Below the pieces are notes generated by a model, which was not told the DNA's origin, did not search any database, and saw only the letters and a list, made by a program, of their open reading frames with translations. The translations under genes were made by a program, and so were the position numbers. A DNA stretch of 64,000 nt from Acerihabitans sp035013185 (GTDB lineage: Bacteria > Pseudomonadota > Gammaproteobacteria > Enterobacterales > Enterobacteriaceae): assembly GCF_035013185.1 (NCBI RefSeq), contig NZ_JAYGJO010000019.1, forward strand, positions 1 to 64,000, given 5' to 3'. Of the stretch, positions 52,286-61,621 are shown piece by piece; within the stretch, counting starts at the first letter, position 1, and every line of letters begins with the position of its first letter.

Positions 52286-53209
52286 TTAATTGCGGCCGTC
52301 TAATGCCGTGACATCGCGCAGGCCGTCACCCACCAGATTAATACTCAGTACCAGCAGTGCCAGCACCACGCCCGGGATCAGAATCACCCAGGGTTGAAAG
52401 AACATATATGCCTTACCTTCTGCGACCATCAGTCCCCATGAGGGCATTGGCGGTTGGACGCCCAGGCCGAGAAAAGACAGGGTGGCTTCGAGCAAGATGG
52501 CGTGAGCAATTTCCAGGGTTGCGACGACGGTAAGTGGTCCAATCAGATTGGGCAGAATTTCCCGCAGCATAATGAACAGCGATGACGCACCCAGGGTTTT
52601 GGCGGCAGCGATAAACTCTGCCTCGCGCAATTGGTGGGTGACCGAGCGTGATACAATCAGAAAACGATCCCAGAGCAGCAGCCCCAGCAAGACAATCACC
52701 ACCTTAACGGAGCCGCCAACCAGTGATGCCAGCGCCAGCGCCACCAGGATCACCGGCATGGCCAGGCGTACGGTGAGAATATAGCTGACCAGCGCATCAA
52801 TCCGGCCACCGAAATAGCCAGCCAGCACACCCAGGGTAATGCCGATAGATCCTGACAACATTACCGATACCAGGCCGATGGTCAGCGACACCCGCGCGCC
52901 ATATAACAGGCGGCTAAGATAGTCGCGACCCAGTTTGTCGGTACCCAATAGATGCTCCCAACTGCCTTTTTGTTGCCAAATGGGTGGTATCAGACGATGA
53001 CTCACATCCTGCGCATAAGGATCGTGCGGGCTTATCAGTGGTGCCAACATCGCCAGTAACATAATAGTGCCGAGTATCACCACCCCCAACGTCATGCTGT
53101 GGTGGCCAAGGATTTTGCGGCACCAACGCGGCCATGGCCCAGGCTCCGGCAACAGATCGGTATGTGGGGCGACGCTGTTTTTCATCGTTTCTGCCGTTAA
53201 CGTTTTCAT
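52286..53209 (-). CDS. Dipeptide ABC transporter permease, DppC-like
   Basis: A 307-residue permease with an N-terminal cytoplasmic segment, six helices, and typical DppC words: LISPHDPYAQDV, GTDKLGRDYLSRLLYGARVSL, the docking loop EFIAAAKTLGASSLFIMLREILPN, and EATLSFLGLGVQPPMPSWG. AAGGAG precedes the ATG. It follows the DppB-like gene by 9 bp. Confidence 0.9.
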   Translation of the reverse strand: MKTLTAETMKNSVAPHTDLLPEPGPWPRWCRKILGHHSMTLGVVILGTIMLLAMLAPLISPHDPYAQDVSHRLIPPIWQQKGSWEHLLGTDKLGRDYLSRLLYGARVSLTIGLVSVMLSGSIGITLGVLAGYFGGRIDALVSYILTVRLAMPVILVALALASLVGGSVKVVIVLLGLLLWDRFLIVSRSVTHQLREAEFIAAAKTLGASSLFIMLREILPNLIGPLTVVATLEIAHAILLEATLSFLGLGVQPPMPSWGLMVAEGKAYMFFQPWVILIPGVVLALLVLSINLVGDGLRDVTALDGRN

Positions 53210-53218
53210 CGTTGCTCC

Positions 53219-54136
53219 TTATTTACTCCGTAACCGGGGATCCAATAGCGCATTGAGCACATCTGCCAAGAAGGTCAGACCGATGTAAAATACGGCGATG
53301 ATCAGCACGATGGCCTGGACGACCGGGAAGTCGTTACGGGATATGGAATCCCAGGCAAGTTGTCCCAGACCCTGTAAAGAAAAGACGGATTCAATAACCA
53401 CCGACCCGCCAAGCATGAAACCCAGTTCCACAGTAGCCAACGCAACCACGGGAATAATCGCGTTGCGCAGACCGTGTTTCACCACCACTTTAAACGGGCT
53501 CAACCCTTTGGCGTGAGCGGTGCGGATATAATCGGCACCCAATACATCGAGCATGCCGGAGCGGGTCAGGCGCATCAGTGAGGGCATGGCGTAGTAACCC
53601 AATGCCACCGCGGGCAGGACAAAGTGTTGCCAACTGCCGTTTCCCGCTACCGGTAACCACTTCAGATCTACCGCGAAGAGTAAAATCAAGACCAGCGCAA
53701 ACCAGAAGTTTGGTATTGCCTGCCCCAGCACTGCGATAAACATCGCACAGCGATCGACCCAAGTGTCACGAAATACCGCCGCCAGCACACCAAGCGGGAT
53801 AGCCACGATCAGCGCCAGCAACAGTGCCACACCACCGAGCCGCAGCGTGATCGGCATGCGCTGGCCAACCAGTTCCATCACGGTATTGGCAAAATAAAAC
53901 GAGCGACCAAAATCCAGATGCAGCGCTGACCAGAACCAGTGGGAGAATTGTATCAACAGCGGCTGATTCAGCCCGTTTTGGATGCGGATCTGTTCGACGG
54001 CATCCGCGCTGGCATCAGGACCGGCAATCGCCATCGCCAGATCTCCGGAAAGATGCAGCAGCGAAAAGCTGACCACCGCAACCGTAAACAGCACCGCCAG
54101 TGCCACCACCAGCCGATGAAAGATAAAACGGACCAT
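53219..54136 (-). CDS. Dipeptide ABC transporter permease, DppB-like
   Basis: A 305-residue permease: helix 1 FIFHRLVVALAVLFTVAVVSF, the periplasmic QNGLNQPLLIQFSHWF, docking loop DYIRTAHAKGLSPFKVVVKHGLRNA, and GGSVVIESVFSLQGLGQLAWDSI. AAGGAG lies upstream of the ATG. It partners the DppC-like protein. The binding-protein gene lies 60 bp upstream. Confidence 0.9.
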   Translation of the reverse strand: MVRFIFHRLVVALAVLFTVAVVSFSLLHLSGDLAMAIAGPDASADAVEQIRIQNGLNQPLLIQFSHWFWSALHLDFGRSFYFANTVMELVGQRMPITLRLGGVALLLALIVAIPLGVLAAVFRDTWVDRCAMFIAVLGQAIPNFWFALVLILLFAVDLKWLPVAGNGSWQHFVLPAVALGYYAMPSLMRLTRSGMLDVLGADYIRTAHAKGLSPFKVVVKHGLRNAIIPVVALATVELGFMLGGSVVIESVFSLQGLGQLAWDSISRNDFPVVQAIVLIIAVFYIGLTFLADVLNALLDPRLRSK

Positions 54137-54196
54137 TGCTAGCTCCTTATGAGGCAGGGCGGGTCGGGCAAACTATCAGTCTTGCCCGACAACACA

Positions 54197-55729
54197 TCAC
54201 TTCCAGCTGGACAACGCGAAACGCGGCAATTCATCCGGCCAATCCTGAAAGTTCAGATCAGCGTTAAACGCGTAATGGGTGGAGTAGGAGAACAACGGTG
54301 CCAGATAGGCCTGGGAAGAAATGCGACCCAACGCCTGTGCATATTGCTCGCTACGCTGTTGTGGATCGACAGTGGCGTCGGCCTTTTTCAGCATCGCGGT
54401 CAGTTCGCTGTCTTTCCAGATATCACTGCCTTTACCACCAAAAAAGGGTGTGGTGAAGGCTGAAACATCATTAATCGAGAACGAACCCCAGGTATTAAAC
54501 GCCATGGGTGCCTGGCCGGAGCTCAGGGCACTCGCCATAACTGAATATTGCACAAAGTGCAGACGGGCACGAATACCGACTTTACGCAGATCGCCGATAA
54601 TGGCTTCCGCGTAGTCGCGATCGCGATAAGCCCACAGATCGGTATCAAAACCATTGGCATAACCTGCCTGTGCCAGTAACTGTTTGGCTTTGGCCGGATC
54701 GTAGTTATAGCGGATCACTTTACTGTCATTACAGCCGACCTGAGTGCGAAAACACGCGGAGTACACCGGCTGACTGCCACCGCGCACCAGATTATCGACA
54801 ATCCCTTGACGGTTGATCGCATAGTTAATTGCCTGACGCACCCGAAGATCTTTTAACGGCATACCGGTGGGTCCATTGGCATGGATATTCAGGTCGAGGA
54901 AACCGACGCGCATGGTTTCGCCACTTTTTACCGCGATATTCGGCATCGTAGATAACGGCTCGATCTGATCGGCTGCCACACGCCAGATCCAGTCCACCTG
55001 ACCGGTCATCAGTTGGGCGACACGGGCCTCCGGATCGCGGATCACCACAAAGTTCACCTTACCGATCTTCGGTTGCCCCTGTGGACTCGCTTTGAAGTAA
55101 TCTGGGTTTTTTACCATATCGACCTCTTGTCCGGGAATGATTTTGACAATCTTGTAAGGCCCGGTGCCGATGGGGGCTTTGCTAAAGCCTTCGAGTTTCA
55201 CCTGTTGGAAATATTTCGCCGGATAAATTGGCGTCGGACCGGCGAGATACTCCAATGCTGCCGGAAAAGGCTGTTTCAGATGCAGACGCACGGTGTAGTC
55301 ATCAACTTTCTCGACATGATCGATCCAGTCGACACTTTGCGGTATCACGGAGGCGGTATTAGGGCCGGCGATGTTCTCGAAGGTGTACACCACATCATCA
55401 GCGCTAAAGGGATCGCCGTTGTGGAAGGTCACGCCTTTGCGCAGATGCAGTAGCAGCACGGTCGGCGATTCCCATTTCCAGTCCGTTGCCAGCTCAGGTT
55501 TGTATTCACCACTTTTGGGATCACGATAGAGTAGTGTGTCCCATACCATGTGCGCGAGGATAACCCCTTCACGTAAGTTATTATGGTAGGGGCTGACATT
55601 TTCTACCTCGTTATCAGAGGCATAAACCAGAGTGTCGTTCTGTTTACCCGCATAGCTGTAAGTTGTGCAACCCAACAGTAATGCGGTTAATGCATACTTG
55701 CGAATCTGTCTTGCCAGGTAACGAGTCAT
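54197..55729 (-). CDS. Dipeptide ABC transporter solute-binding protein (SBP family 5)
   Basis: About 510 residues from the ATG at 55729 (GGAG 7 nt upstream; the ATG at 55741 lies inside that site). A DppA/OppA-type periplasmic binding protein. The signal region has LLLGCTTYSYA-GKQND: either a lipobox-like LLGC or an ordinary cleavage after SYA. Family motifs are LRKGVTFHNGDPFSADDVVYTFEN, IGTGPYKIVK and RVRQAINYAINRQGIVD. First gene of the importer-M20-LysR operon. Confidence 0.9.
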   Translation of the reverse strand: MTRYLARQIRKYALTALLLGCTTYSYAGKQNDTLVYASDNEVENVSPYHNNLREGVILAHMVWDTLLYRDPKSGEYKPELATDWKWESPTVLLLHLRKGVTFHNGDPFSADDVVYTFENIAGPNTASVIPQSVDWIDHVEKVDDYTVRLHLKQPFPAALEYLAGPTPIYPAKYFQQVKLEGFSKAPIGTGPYKIVKIIPGQEVDMVKNPDYFKASPQGQPKIGKVNFVVIRDPEARVAQLMTGQVDWIWRVAADQIEPLSTMPNIAVKSGETMRVGFLDLNIHANGPTGMPLKDLRVRQAINYAINRQGIVDNLVRGGSQPVYSACFRTQVGCNDSKVIRYNYDPAKAKQLLAQAGYANGFDTDLWAYRDRDYAEAIIGDLRKVGIRARLHFVQYSVMASALSSGQAPMAFNTWGSFSINDVSAFTTPFFGGKGSDIWKDSELTAMLKKADATVDPQQRSEQYAQALGRISSQAYLAPLFSYSTHYAFNADLNFQDWPDELPRFALSSWK

Positions 55730-56118
55730 GCCATTCTCCATCGATAAATTAAAAGGTAATCAACGAAAGTAGATGGCATAGCTGTAGCAAGAGCAGCGCC
55801 AACGCGCAGAAAGCATCATTACTGATTTTCGACACTAGGTTTCTCAAAATAAGAAAGCTCCGGGGTGGCCTGCGTTGGCAGACAGCGAAGCATGTTGCTT
55901 ACCATAGAACAATTTCGACTCACCGCTGGCAACCGCAACCCTTGAATGACAAGGTTGGCACCGTCAGAGTGCAAAAATGCATCATTCTGCACTCTTTGCG
56001 TGAGTGTCATCTGGTGGCATGGTGTTTCTTATTTTGTGAAAGCATTGTTGTTGAAACGAAAAGGGGTGCGGTCACAGCGTGTTGACAGTGGAAAAAGGCC
56101 GTCGACCCCATAAGCGCT

Positions 56119-56183
56119 GGCAAAGTGGTTGTGTGTCAGGCGACAGATTTTGCGATAGATAAAAATCTTTCGTTGATACTGCC
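56119..56183 (+). pseudogene. Peptide-binding protein (SBP family 5) fragment, second copy
   Basis: Clearly related to 43365-43433: over a 31-base core starting GTCAGGCGA the two differ at one position. Here one codon and one base are missing, so the frame breaks after GCG-ATA-GAT-AAA. Same orientation as the first copy, 12.7 kb away. Confidence 0.65.
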
Positions 56184-56232
56184 ATGTTACCTGTTATGCC
56201 GCGTTACGCGAGAAAATACGGAACAAGGAAGA

Positions 56233-56268
56233 CTCATAGATATCGGCCAGTTGGCCGGCATCTATGAG
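56233..56268 (-). terminator. Stem-loop after the EIIA gene
   Basis: CTCATAGAT (56233-56241) pairs with ATCTATGAG (56260-56268), then after one A/C mismatch TCGGCC pairs with GGCCGG over an AGTT loop: 15 bp in all. It lies 24 bases beyond the EIIA stop on the minus strand and is followed by TCTTCCTTGTT, so a terminator for the inositol operon is likely. Confidence 0.6.
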
Positions 56269-56291
56269 TATGTTGGTTATGCAAAATGCCA

Positions 56292-56723
56292 TTATCCTCG
56301 ATTGATAATACGAAAAAAATCCTCTTTATTTGAGATGAGCGAAAGTGCATTAGCAATAATTTCATCACTAAATATAGATGCAACCTGTTTTAGTACATCA
56401 ATATGCTCCTGTTCTTTAGCGATAACACCAATGGTAATAAACATTACGGTGCTTCGATCCCACCTGATACCATCAGGAAATTGAAAAATCTCAATGCCTT
56501 TTTTTACAATAATACTAGTGGCCGATTTAGGCAGGTGGGGAAGGGTAATGCCATTACCCAAGAACGTAGAAACTTGCCGCTCTCTTTCATTAAGAAAAGC
56601 AATACAGTCCTGATCGACATATCCCTTTTCCATAAAAATTTTACCGACCATATCCAAGACGGCGGCCTTATTTTTTGCTTGACAGCCTAAATGAAGATTA
56701 TCAATTGAAATATTATCTATCAT
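56292..56723 (-). CDS. PTS EIIA protein, mannitol/fructose type, stand-alone
   Basis: A 143-residue EIIA domain of the mannitol/fructose class. The phosphorylatable residue is His63 in FLGNGITLPHLPK; RWDRSTVMFITIGVIAKEQEHIDVLKQVASIF is the usual second half. No EIIB or EIIC gene is nearby, and the linked transporter is a proton symporter, so the protein may regulate rather than transport. It lies 55 bp after the symporter gene on the same strand. Confidence 0.85.
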   Translation of the reverse strand: MIDNISIDNLHLGCQAKNKAAVLDMVGKIFMEKGYVDQDCIAFLNERERQVSTFLGNGITLPHLPKSATSIIVKKGIEIFQFPDGIRWDRSTVMFITIGVIAKEQEHIDVLKQVASIFSDEIIANALSLISNKEDFFRIINRG

Positions 56724-56778
56724 ACTCTGTCTCCATAGCGATATAATTTATTTAATTATCATGAAACACTCTTTTTTA

Positions 56779-58176
56779 CTATCTTCCGGCAGACAGTTCT
56801 TCCTCTAATTGCTCTAGTGATTTGTTCGATGTTTCCGGTAAGGCGGTGACCACAAATATAATGGCCAGATAGTTGATGACCGCAAAAATCAAGAACACTG
56901 GCCCCAACCCGAATTTCGCCTGAAGTACCGGGAACAAGTAACTGACAATGGCATTCATTATCCACATAAAAAACACTGAAATTCCCATAGATAACCCACG
57001 GAATTTTAATGGGAAAAGTTCAGCTAATACTACCCAGGTAAGAAAACCCATCGTACCCTGCATAACGCCGACAAATAAGGCCCCTAGCAGCCAAATTGCC
57101 GTGGCTTTTATCTCACCGACCAGAGTATAGTCAACACCTGCTATGATCAGATGTAATGTTGCCATAAGGGCGAAACCGGCAATAATCAGTGTCTTGCGTT
57201 TAAACCGGTCAACAAGAAACGCAACCCCGATGATCATACCGCCGACGGAAAAGACGCCATTCAGAACATTACATATCAGCGAAGTTCTTTCGGAAAATCC
57301 AGCAGTTCGGAGTATTTCCGTGCCATAATACATAATAACATTCACCCCGGTTGTCTGTTGCAAGGCTGCCCAAGCGATACCAATCAGGATTAATTTTAAG
57401 ATCCAAGGTGTATTGAAAATAACTGACAGCGATCCTTTCGAGTGCAATTTCTTTTCTGCTTCAATACTTATTAATGTTACAATATCTTCAAATTCTTTGA
57501 TCGCTCTTTCGGGTGGTCTAATTTGTTTTAAGATTGCTAATGCTTCTTCTCGACGATTTTTGCTCACCAGCCAACGAGGACTTTCTGGCGCACGCCACAT
57601 GCCAATTAGCAAACTTGTGGCCGGTATTGCCTGAACGATTAACATATACCGCCAAACATTGGGTTGTTCTCCCCAGATAAAACCAATGAATGCATTAATC
57701 GCAAAAGCAGCTAATTGGCCAATGACAATGGCCACTTCATTTAATCCAGTAAGTTTCCCTCGCATTTCCGTGGGAGCAACCTCGGATATAAACGTAGGTG
57801 CTGTAACCGATGCTCCGCCCACGGCATAACCGAGTAAGAAACGAGCCACTAATAGAACGGTAATATTGGGTGATAATGCAGATATCAGGGCACCAAAGAA
57901 GAAAACAAACGATAAATATAATAAATATTTTCTTCGACCAAAATAGTCAGCCAGTCTGCCGCCACAAACACTGCCAATCGCGGCGCCAACTAATAGCACG
58001 CTCATGACGAGGCCTTCGGTGGTCGGGGTAAGTGCCATGTTTTCTTTCAGGGAAGTAAAGGCGCCATTAATAACACCCGTGTCATAACCAAAAAGTAAAC
58101 CACCAAAGGTAGCGACTAACGTTATTTGATGTAGTCGTTTCCTTTGCTGCATATTAAGATCCATTACTAGTGTCAT
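56779..58176 (-). CDS. Inositol:H+ symporter, IolT-like sugar porter
   Basis: A 465-residue sugar-porter MFS protein with 12 helices: TFGGLLFGYDTGVINGAF in helix 1, GGRLADYFGRRKYL after helix 2, EVAPTEMRGKLTGLNEVAIVIGQ in helix 4/5, PESPRWLVSKNRREEA at the end of helix 6, QQTTGVNVIMYYGTEI in helix 7 and LPETSNKSLEQLEEEL at the end. These and the iol neighbours fit IolT/IolF-type myo-inositol uptake. The ATG at 58176 has AAGG 8 nt upstream; an internal Met at residue 5 is an alternative. Confidence 0.87.
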   Translation of the reverse strand: MTLVMDLNMQQRKRLHQITLVATFGGLLFGYDTGVINGAFTSLKENMALTPTTEGLVMSVLLVGAAIGSVCGGRLADYFGRRKYLLYLSFVFFFGALISALSPNITVLLVARFLLGYAVGGASVTAPTFISEVAPTEMRGKLTGLNEVAIVIGQLAAFAINAFIGFIWGEQPNVWRYMLIVQAIPATSLLIGMWRAPESPRWLVSKNRREEALAILKQIRPPERAIKEFEDIVTLISIEAEKKLHSKGSLSVIFNTPWILKLILIGIAWAALQQTTGVNVIMYYGTEILRTAGFSERTSLICNVLNGVFSVGGMIIGVAFLVDRFKRKTLIIAGFALMATLHLIIAGVDYTLVGEIKATAIWLLGALFVGVMQGTMGFLTWVVLAELFPLKFRGLSMGISVFFMWIMNAIVSYLFPVLQAKFGLGPVFLIFAVINYLAIIFVVTALPETSNKSLEQLEEELSAGR

Positions 58177-58390
58177 TTTTTTACCTTTTCATTCTATTAA
58201 CCGGTTGAGACTAAAAACATCTTTAGCATCTGTAAATTAAAGATTATGAAGGGGCTTGGAACACGTATGACTCTGATCCCATCAAGTTAGGTTATACTGA
58301 ATAAATAAATCCTATTTTACGTGTTGATATTAGCCAAATTGTCAGCTGAGGTTTTATTTGCCCTATTTTATCTTTCTCCGTTGTCTAATT

Positions 58391-59515
58391 CTATAACTTT
58401 ACCCACCGGCGTTCCTGTGACGACAGGGCAATAGCCTCCAATACTGTAGAGACCCGCAATCCTTCTTCAAAGTCGGGCCACATTTTATCGCCAGCGGCAA
58501 TGCCGTTTATCAGATCTCTAATTTCGATGGTTTTTTGGTCGTTGAAACCAAATCCATGCCCGGCAGAGACACAAAAGGGGGCATAGTCAGGGTGGGAAGG
58601 CCCGACTAAAATAGTTTTGAACCCCTGTCTTTCCACGGGCTCATCATGTCGATAGAGTTGTAATTCAGCCATTCTCTCCTGAGTGTAAGCAATCGATCCC
58701 TTTGTCCCGGTGACCACGTAGGTTAATCCCATTTTACAACCACTGGCGATGCGTGATGTTTCAATCACGCCCATGACACCGGATTCAAAACGGACCAACG
58801 CACTCGCTTGATCCTCATTTTCAACTTTAGCTCGCTTAGAGAGGTTATTCGGATCGGGGCGTTCAGCGATAACAGTTTCCATATCTCCGACCACTTCACG
58901 GATATTGCCGATAAGGTAGTGAGCCATATTGACGATATGCGCAGCCAGATCCCCCAGGGCGCCTAAACCGGCTAATTCTTTTATGCAGTGCCAATCAATA
59001 GGCGTCTGAGGATTGGCTAGGTAATCTTCGTTGTGGGTACCGTAAAAATGAACTATTTCGCCAATTTCGCCATTTTCAATAATTTGTTTGGCTAACTGCG
59101 CCGCCGGGTTTTTCATATAATTGAAACCCACTAATGTTTTGACATTAGCCTGTTTGGCGGCTTCAACCATTTCCCTGGCATCGGCAACCGTCAGTGCTAA
59201 TGGTTTCTCGCTATAGACATGTTTATGGTGTTTGATGGCTTCAAGTGCCACCTCTTTATGGAGAAAATTCGGAACACAAATATCGACGACATCAATGCGC
59301 GGATCGCTGACTAACTCATGCCAGTCAGCCGTATAACGGTTGAAACCAAAATCTTTTGCTTTTTTCTTTGCCAGTTCTTCACTTATTTCTGCAAGCATCT
59401 CGGTTACTATTTTCCCTTTTAACGGGAAAACGGTTGGCGCTTGGGCATAGGCTATTGCATGGCAGCGCCCAATATAACCAGTACCGACTAATCCAATTTT
59501 GATTTCTTTCATCAT
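58391..59515 (-). CDS. Gfo/Idh/MocA oxidoreductase, probable inositol dehydrogenase
   Basis: A 374-residue NAD(P)-dependent dehydrogenase: Rossmann motif IGLVGTGYIGRCHAIAYA, HVYSEKPLALTVADAREM with the catalytic Lys, and DLAAHIVNMAHYLIGN with the His of the second active-site motif. Longer than IolG, and resembling scyllo-inositol/other polyol dehydrogenases in iol clusters. It lies between the symporter and iolE. The exact inositol isomer cannot be assigned. Confidence 0.83.
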   Translation of the reverse strand: MMKEIKIGLVGTGYIGRCHAIAYAQAPTVFPLKGKIVTEMLAEISEELAKKKAKDFGFNRYTADWHELVSDPRIDVVDICVPNFLHKEVALEAIKHHKHVYSEKPLALTVADAREMVEAAKQANVKTLVGFNYMKNPAAQLAKQIIENGEIGEIVHFYGTHNEDYLANPQTPIDWHCIKELAGLGALGDLAAHIVNMAHYLIGNIREVVGDMETVIAERPDPNNLSKRAKVENEDQASALVRFESGVMGVIETSRIASGCKMGLTYVVTGTKGSIAYTQERMAELQLYRHDEPVERQGFKTILVGPSHPDYAPFCVSAGHGFGFNDQKTIEIRDLINGIAAGDKMWPDFEEGLRVSTVLEAIALSSQERRWVKL

Positions 59516-59628
59516 TGATTTCCCAAGCTTTTTTTACCCGTAAAATACGTCACCGCGGGTAGCCTAACCGCCGGGCAAAAAATGCCTTACGAAAAAGTCA
59601 TTCGTCGCCATTCAAGAGTTCAAAAAAA

Positions 59629-60525
59629 TTAAATGCCTGCAACCTCACGAATATATCGCCTGGCTTTAACGGCATATTCGAAGGGATTGGCTTTGGCGGG
59701 ATCTTGTTCTGCTTCCACCACGATCCATCCTTGATAACCAAAATTGTCCAGTAATGTAAATACGGGTTTGAAATCAATCACGCCATCGCCCGGTACGGTA
59801 AAGGTCCCTTTTTTCACGCCATCGAGGAAACTGAGTTTATGGGCGCGAACCTCGGCCACGACCTTATCCCGCACATCTTTTAAATGAACGTGATTGATGC
59901 GTGGCAGGTATTTTTCCAGGATATGCAGCATGGCTTCCTGCGAGCCCTCTGAGTAATACGCATGGCCGGTGTCATAAAGCAGGTAAACATCGTCGTCCAC
60001 CAGATCCATAAACCGATCTATTTCCTTGGTGGTCTGAATACCGGTGCCCATATGATGATGAAGGCCGACGGTCATTCCTTTTTCGGCGGCAAGATCCGCC
60101 AGTTCATTATAGCCACTGGCCACCAAGTTCCACTCGTTGTCGGTAAAAATAGGCCTGCCTTCCAGTACCGGTTTGGGTGTACCTTGAGTACTGCGCGACT
60201 GCTCGGAACAGCCAATCACTTTTGCGCCCATGGCATGGAGAAAATCCCTATGGGTAATAAATTCATCGAGGGTTTTGGCTTTTAGTCCGTCGGCAAAAAA
60301 AGTGCTGAACCAGGCATTACAGATTTGAATACCGCGGATATCCAGCATCGGTTTGAGAATGTTGGGATCCCGAGGATATTTACTGCCTACTTCGCTGCCG
60401 GTAAATCCGGCCAGCGCCATTTCGCTGACCGTCTGCTGGAATGTATTTTCCTTCCCTAAATCTGGCATGTCGTCATTGGTCCAACCAATGGGGGCAATGG
60501 CGAGTTTGACTTTGTTTTTATCCAT
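59629..60525 (-). CDS. iolE: myo-Inosose-2 dehydratase
   Basis: A 298-residue TIM-barrel enzyme of the xylose-isomerase-like family that dehydrates 2-keto-myo-inositol to the trihydroxy-dione used by IolD. Family words: LAIAPIGWTNDDMPDLG at the N-terminus, AGFTGSEVGSKYPRD, VGLHHHMGTGIQT, LLYDTGHAYYSEG, HVHLKDVRD and WIVVEAEQDPAKANP. AAGGTG precedes the ATG. It sits between the two dehydrogenase genes. Confidence 0.94.
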   Translation of the reverse strand: MDKNKVKLAIAPIGWTNDDMPDLGKENTFQQTVSEMALAGFTGSEVGSKYPRDPNILKPMLDIRGIQICNAWFSTFFADGLKAKTLDEFITHRDFLHAMGAKVIGCSEQSRSTQGTPKPVLEGRPIFTDNEWNLVASGYNELADLAAEKGMTVGLHHHMGTGIQTTKEIDRFMDLVDDDVYLLYDTGHAYYSEGSQEAMLHILEKYLPRINHVHLKDVRDKVVAEVRAHKLSFLDGVKKGTFTVPGDGVIDFKPVFTLLDNFGYQGWIVVEAEQDPAKANPFEYAVKARRYIREVAGI

Positions 60526-60607
60526 GATAAAGACACCTTGAATAGAGCATTAACCGAATGAAAGTCCCGCGCAGATTCTTGCTGCGCATAACAAAAGGTA
60601 TTTCCAC

Positions 60608-61621
60608 CTAACGTCGGTAAAAAGCCGGGCGAGGCGGCAAAGAAATACTCACCACGCCAGATTTCTTTTGCGCTGCGATGCAGGCGTCCGCGGCCACCGA
60701 CGCGGCATACCCGTCCCAAGCTGAGGGGCCGGTCAGTTCCGCATGGGTCACTCCGTCAATAAAGTCTTGCAGTTCGACGTCATAGGCGTCGATAAAACGG
60801 TCTTTCCAGTCGGTGAGGATAGTATGCGAGAGCTTGGCTTTGCTGCGCAGTAATACGCTGGACGGTTCTGGCAGGCTGGCGATGCCGTCCTCACCCACGA
60901 CTTCGGTTTGTATGTCATAACCGTACTGACAGTTAACGAAAATCTCAACGTCAATGCGGGCGCCTTTAACGGTCTCCAGCAAAACGATCTGTGGATCGCG
61001 CAATTTGGCGTGGGTATGGGGGCTGGCACGTGGAAAAATGACCTGGGCGGAAACATAATCATCATCAAGCAGCCAGCGTAATACGTCCAGTTCATGGATC
61101 ATGGTATTGGTAATGGCCATGTCGGTAGTGTAATTTTCATCCACTTTCTGGTTGCGATGGGCACAATGGAGCATCAACGGTTGACCAATTTCGCCGCTAT
61201 CGATGACCTTTTTCAACGCCCGGTAACCTTCATCGTATGGCCGCATGAATCCGACTTGCACCAGGCGTCGGCCTTGAGCGATTTCAGCGTCGACGATGCG
61301 TTTGCAGCCGTCGGCAGTGACAGCCAGTGGTTTTTCACAAAACACTGGCTTACCGGCGGCGATAGCCTGCAAAACGAATTCTTCGTGGGTGGGATCCCAG
61401 GATGTGATAATCAGTGCGTCCACATTGGTGGCATTGATAACCTGTTCGCCGTTTTGCAGTACTACCGCATCCAGACCGAGTCGATTAACGGTCTGGGTGG
61501 CGCTTTCGAAGTCGATATCGGAAACGGCAACCACTGTGGCTCCTTGTAATTTTTGGCTGCAGCGGCGGATATGTTCCTGCCCAATGGCCCCGGTACCGAT
61601 CACTCCTAATTTCACCGTCAT
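60608..61621 (-). CDS. iolG: Inositol 2-dehydrogenase
   Basis: About 337 residues from the ATG at 61621 (MTVKLGVIGTGAIGQEHIRR; AGGAG 8 nt upstream; the frame is open 20 codons further). NAD-dependent oxidation of myo-inositol to 2-keto-myo-inositol. EKPLAVTADGCKRIVDAE carries the catalytic Lys, MRPYDEGYRALKKVIDSGEIG and NTMIHELDVLRWLL the Asp/His of the active site. Length and these motifs match IolG. It precedes iolE by 82 bp. Confidence 0.92.
   Translation of the reverse strand: MTVKLGVIGTGAIGQEHIRRCSQKLQGATVVAVSDIDFESATQTVNRLGLDAVVLQNGEQVINATNVDALIITSWDPTHEEFVLQAIAAGKPVFCEKPLAVTADGCKRIVDAEIAQGRRLVQVGFMRPYDEGYRALKKVIDSGEIGQPLMLHCAHRNQKVDENYTTDMAITNTMIHELDVLRWLLDDDYVSAQVIFPRASPHTHAKLRDPQIVLLETVKGARIDVEIFVNCQYGYDIQTEVVGEDGIASLPEPSSVLLRSKAKLSHTILTDWKDRFIDAYDVELQDFIDGVTHAELTGPSAWDGYAASVAADACIAAQKKSGVVSISLPPRPAFYRR

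Larger units (their letters stand above)
55730..56291. other. Intergenic region with remnant and hairpin
   Basis: 562 bases between the importer operon (reading left) and the end of the inositol operon (reading left). It carries the importer promoter region, a non-convincing frame at 55819-56010, the second fragment of a peptide-binding-protein gene and a strong stem-loop. Confidence 0.55.

Noticed and set aside
55819..56010. 63-codon open frame upstream of the dipeptide importer
   Set aside because: No motif or ribosome-binding site; it lies in the promoter region of the importer operon.
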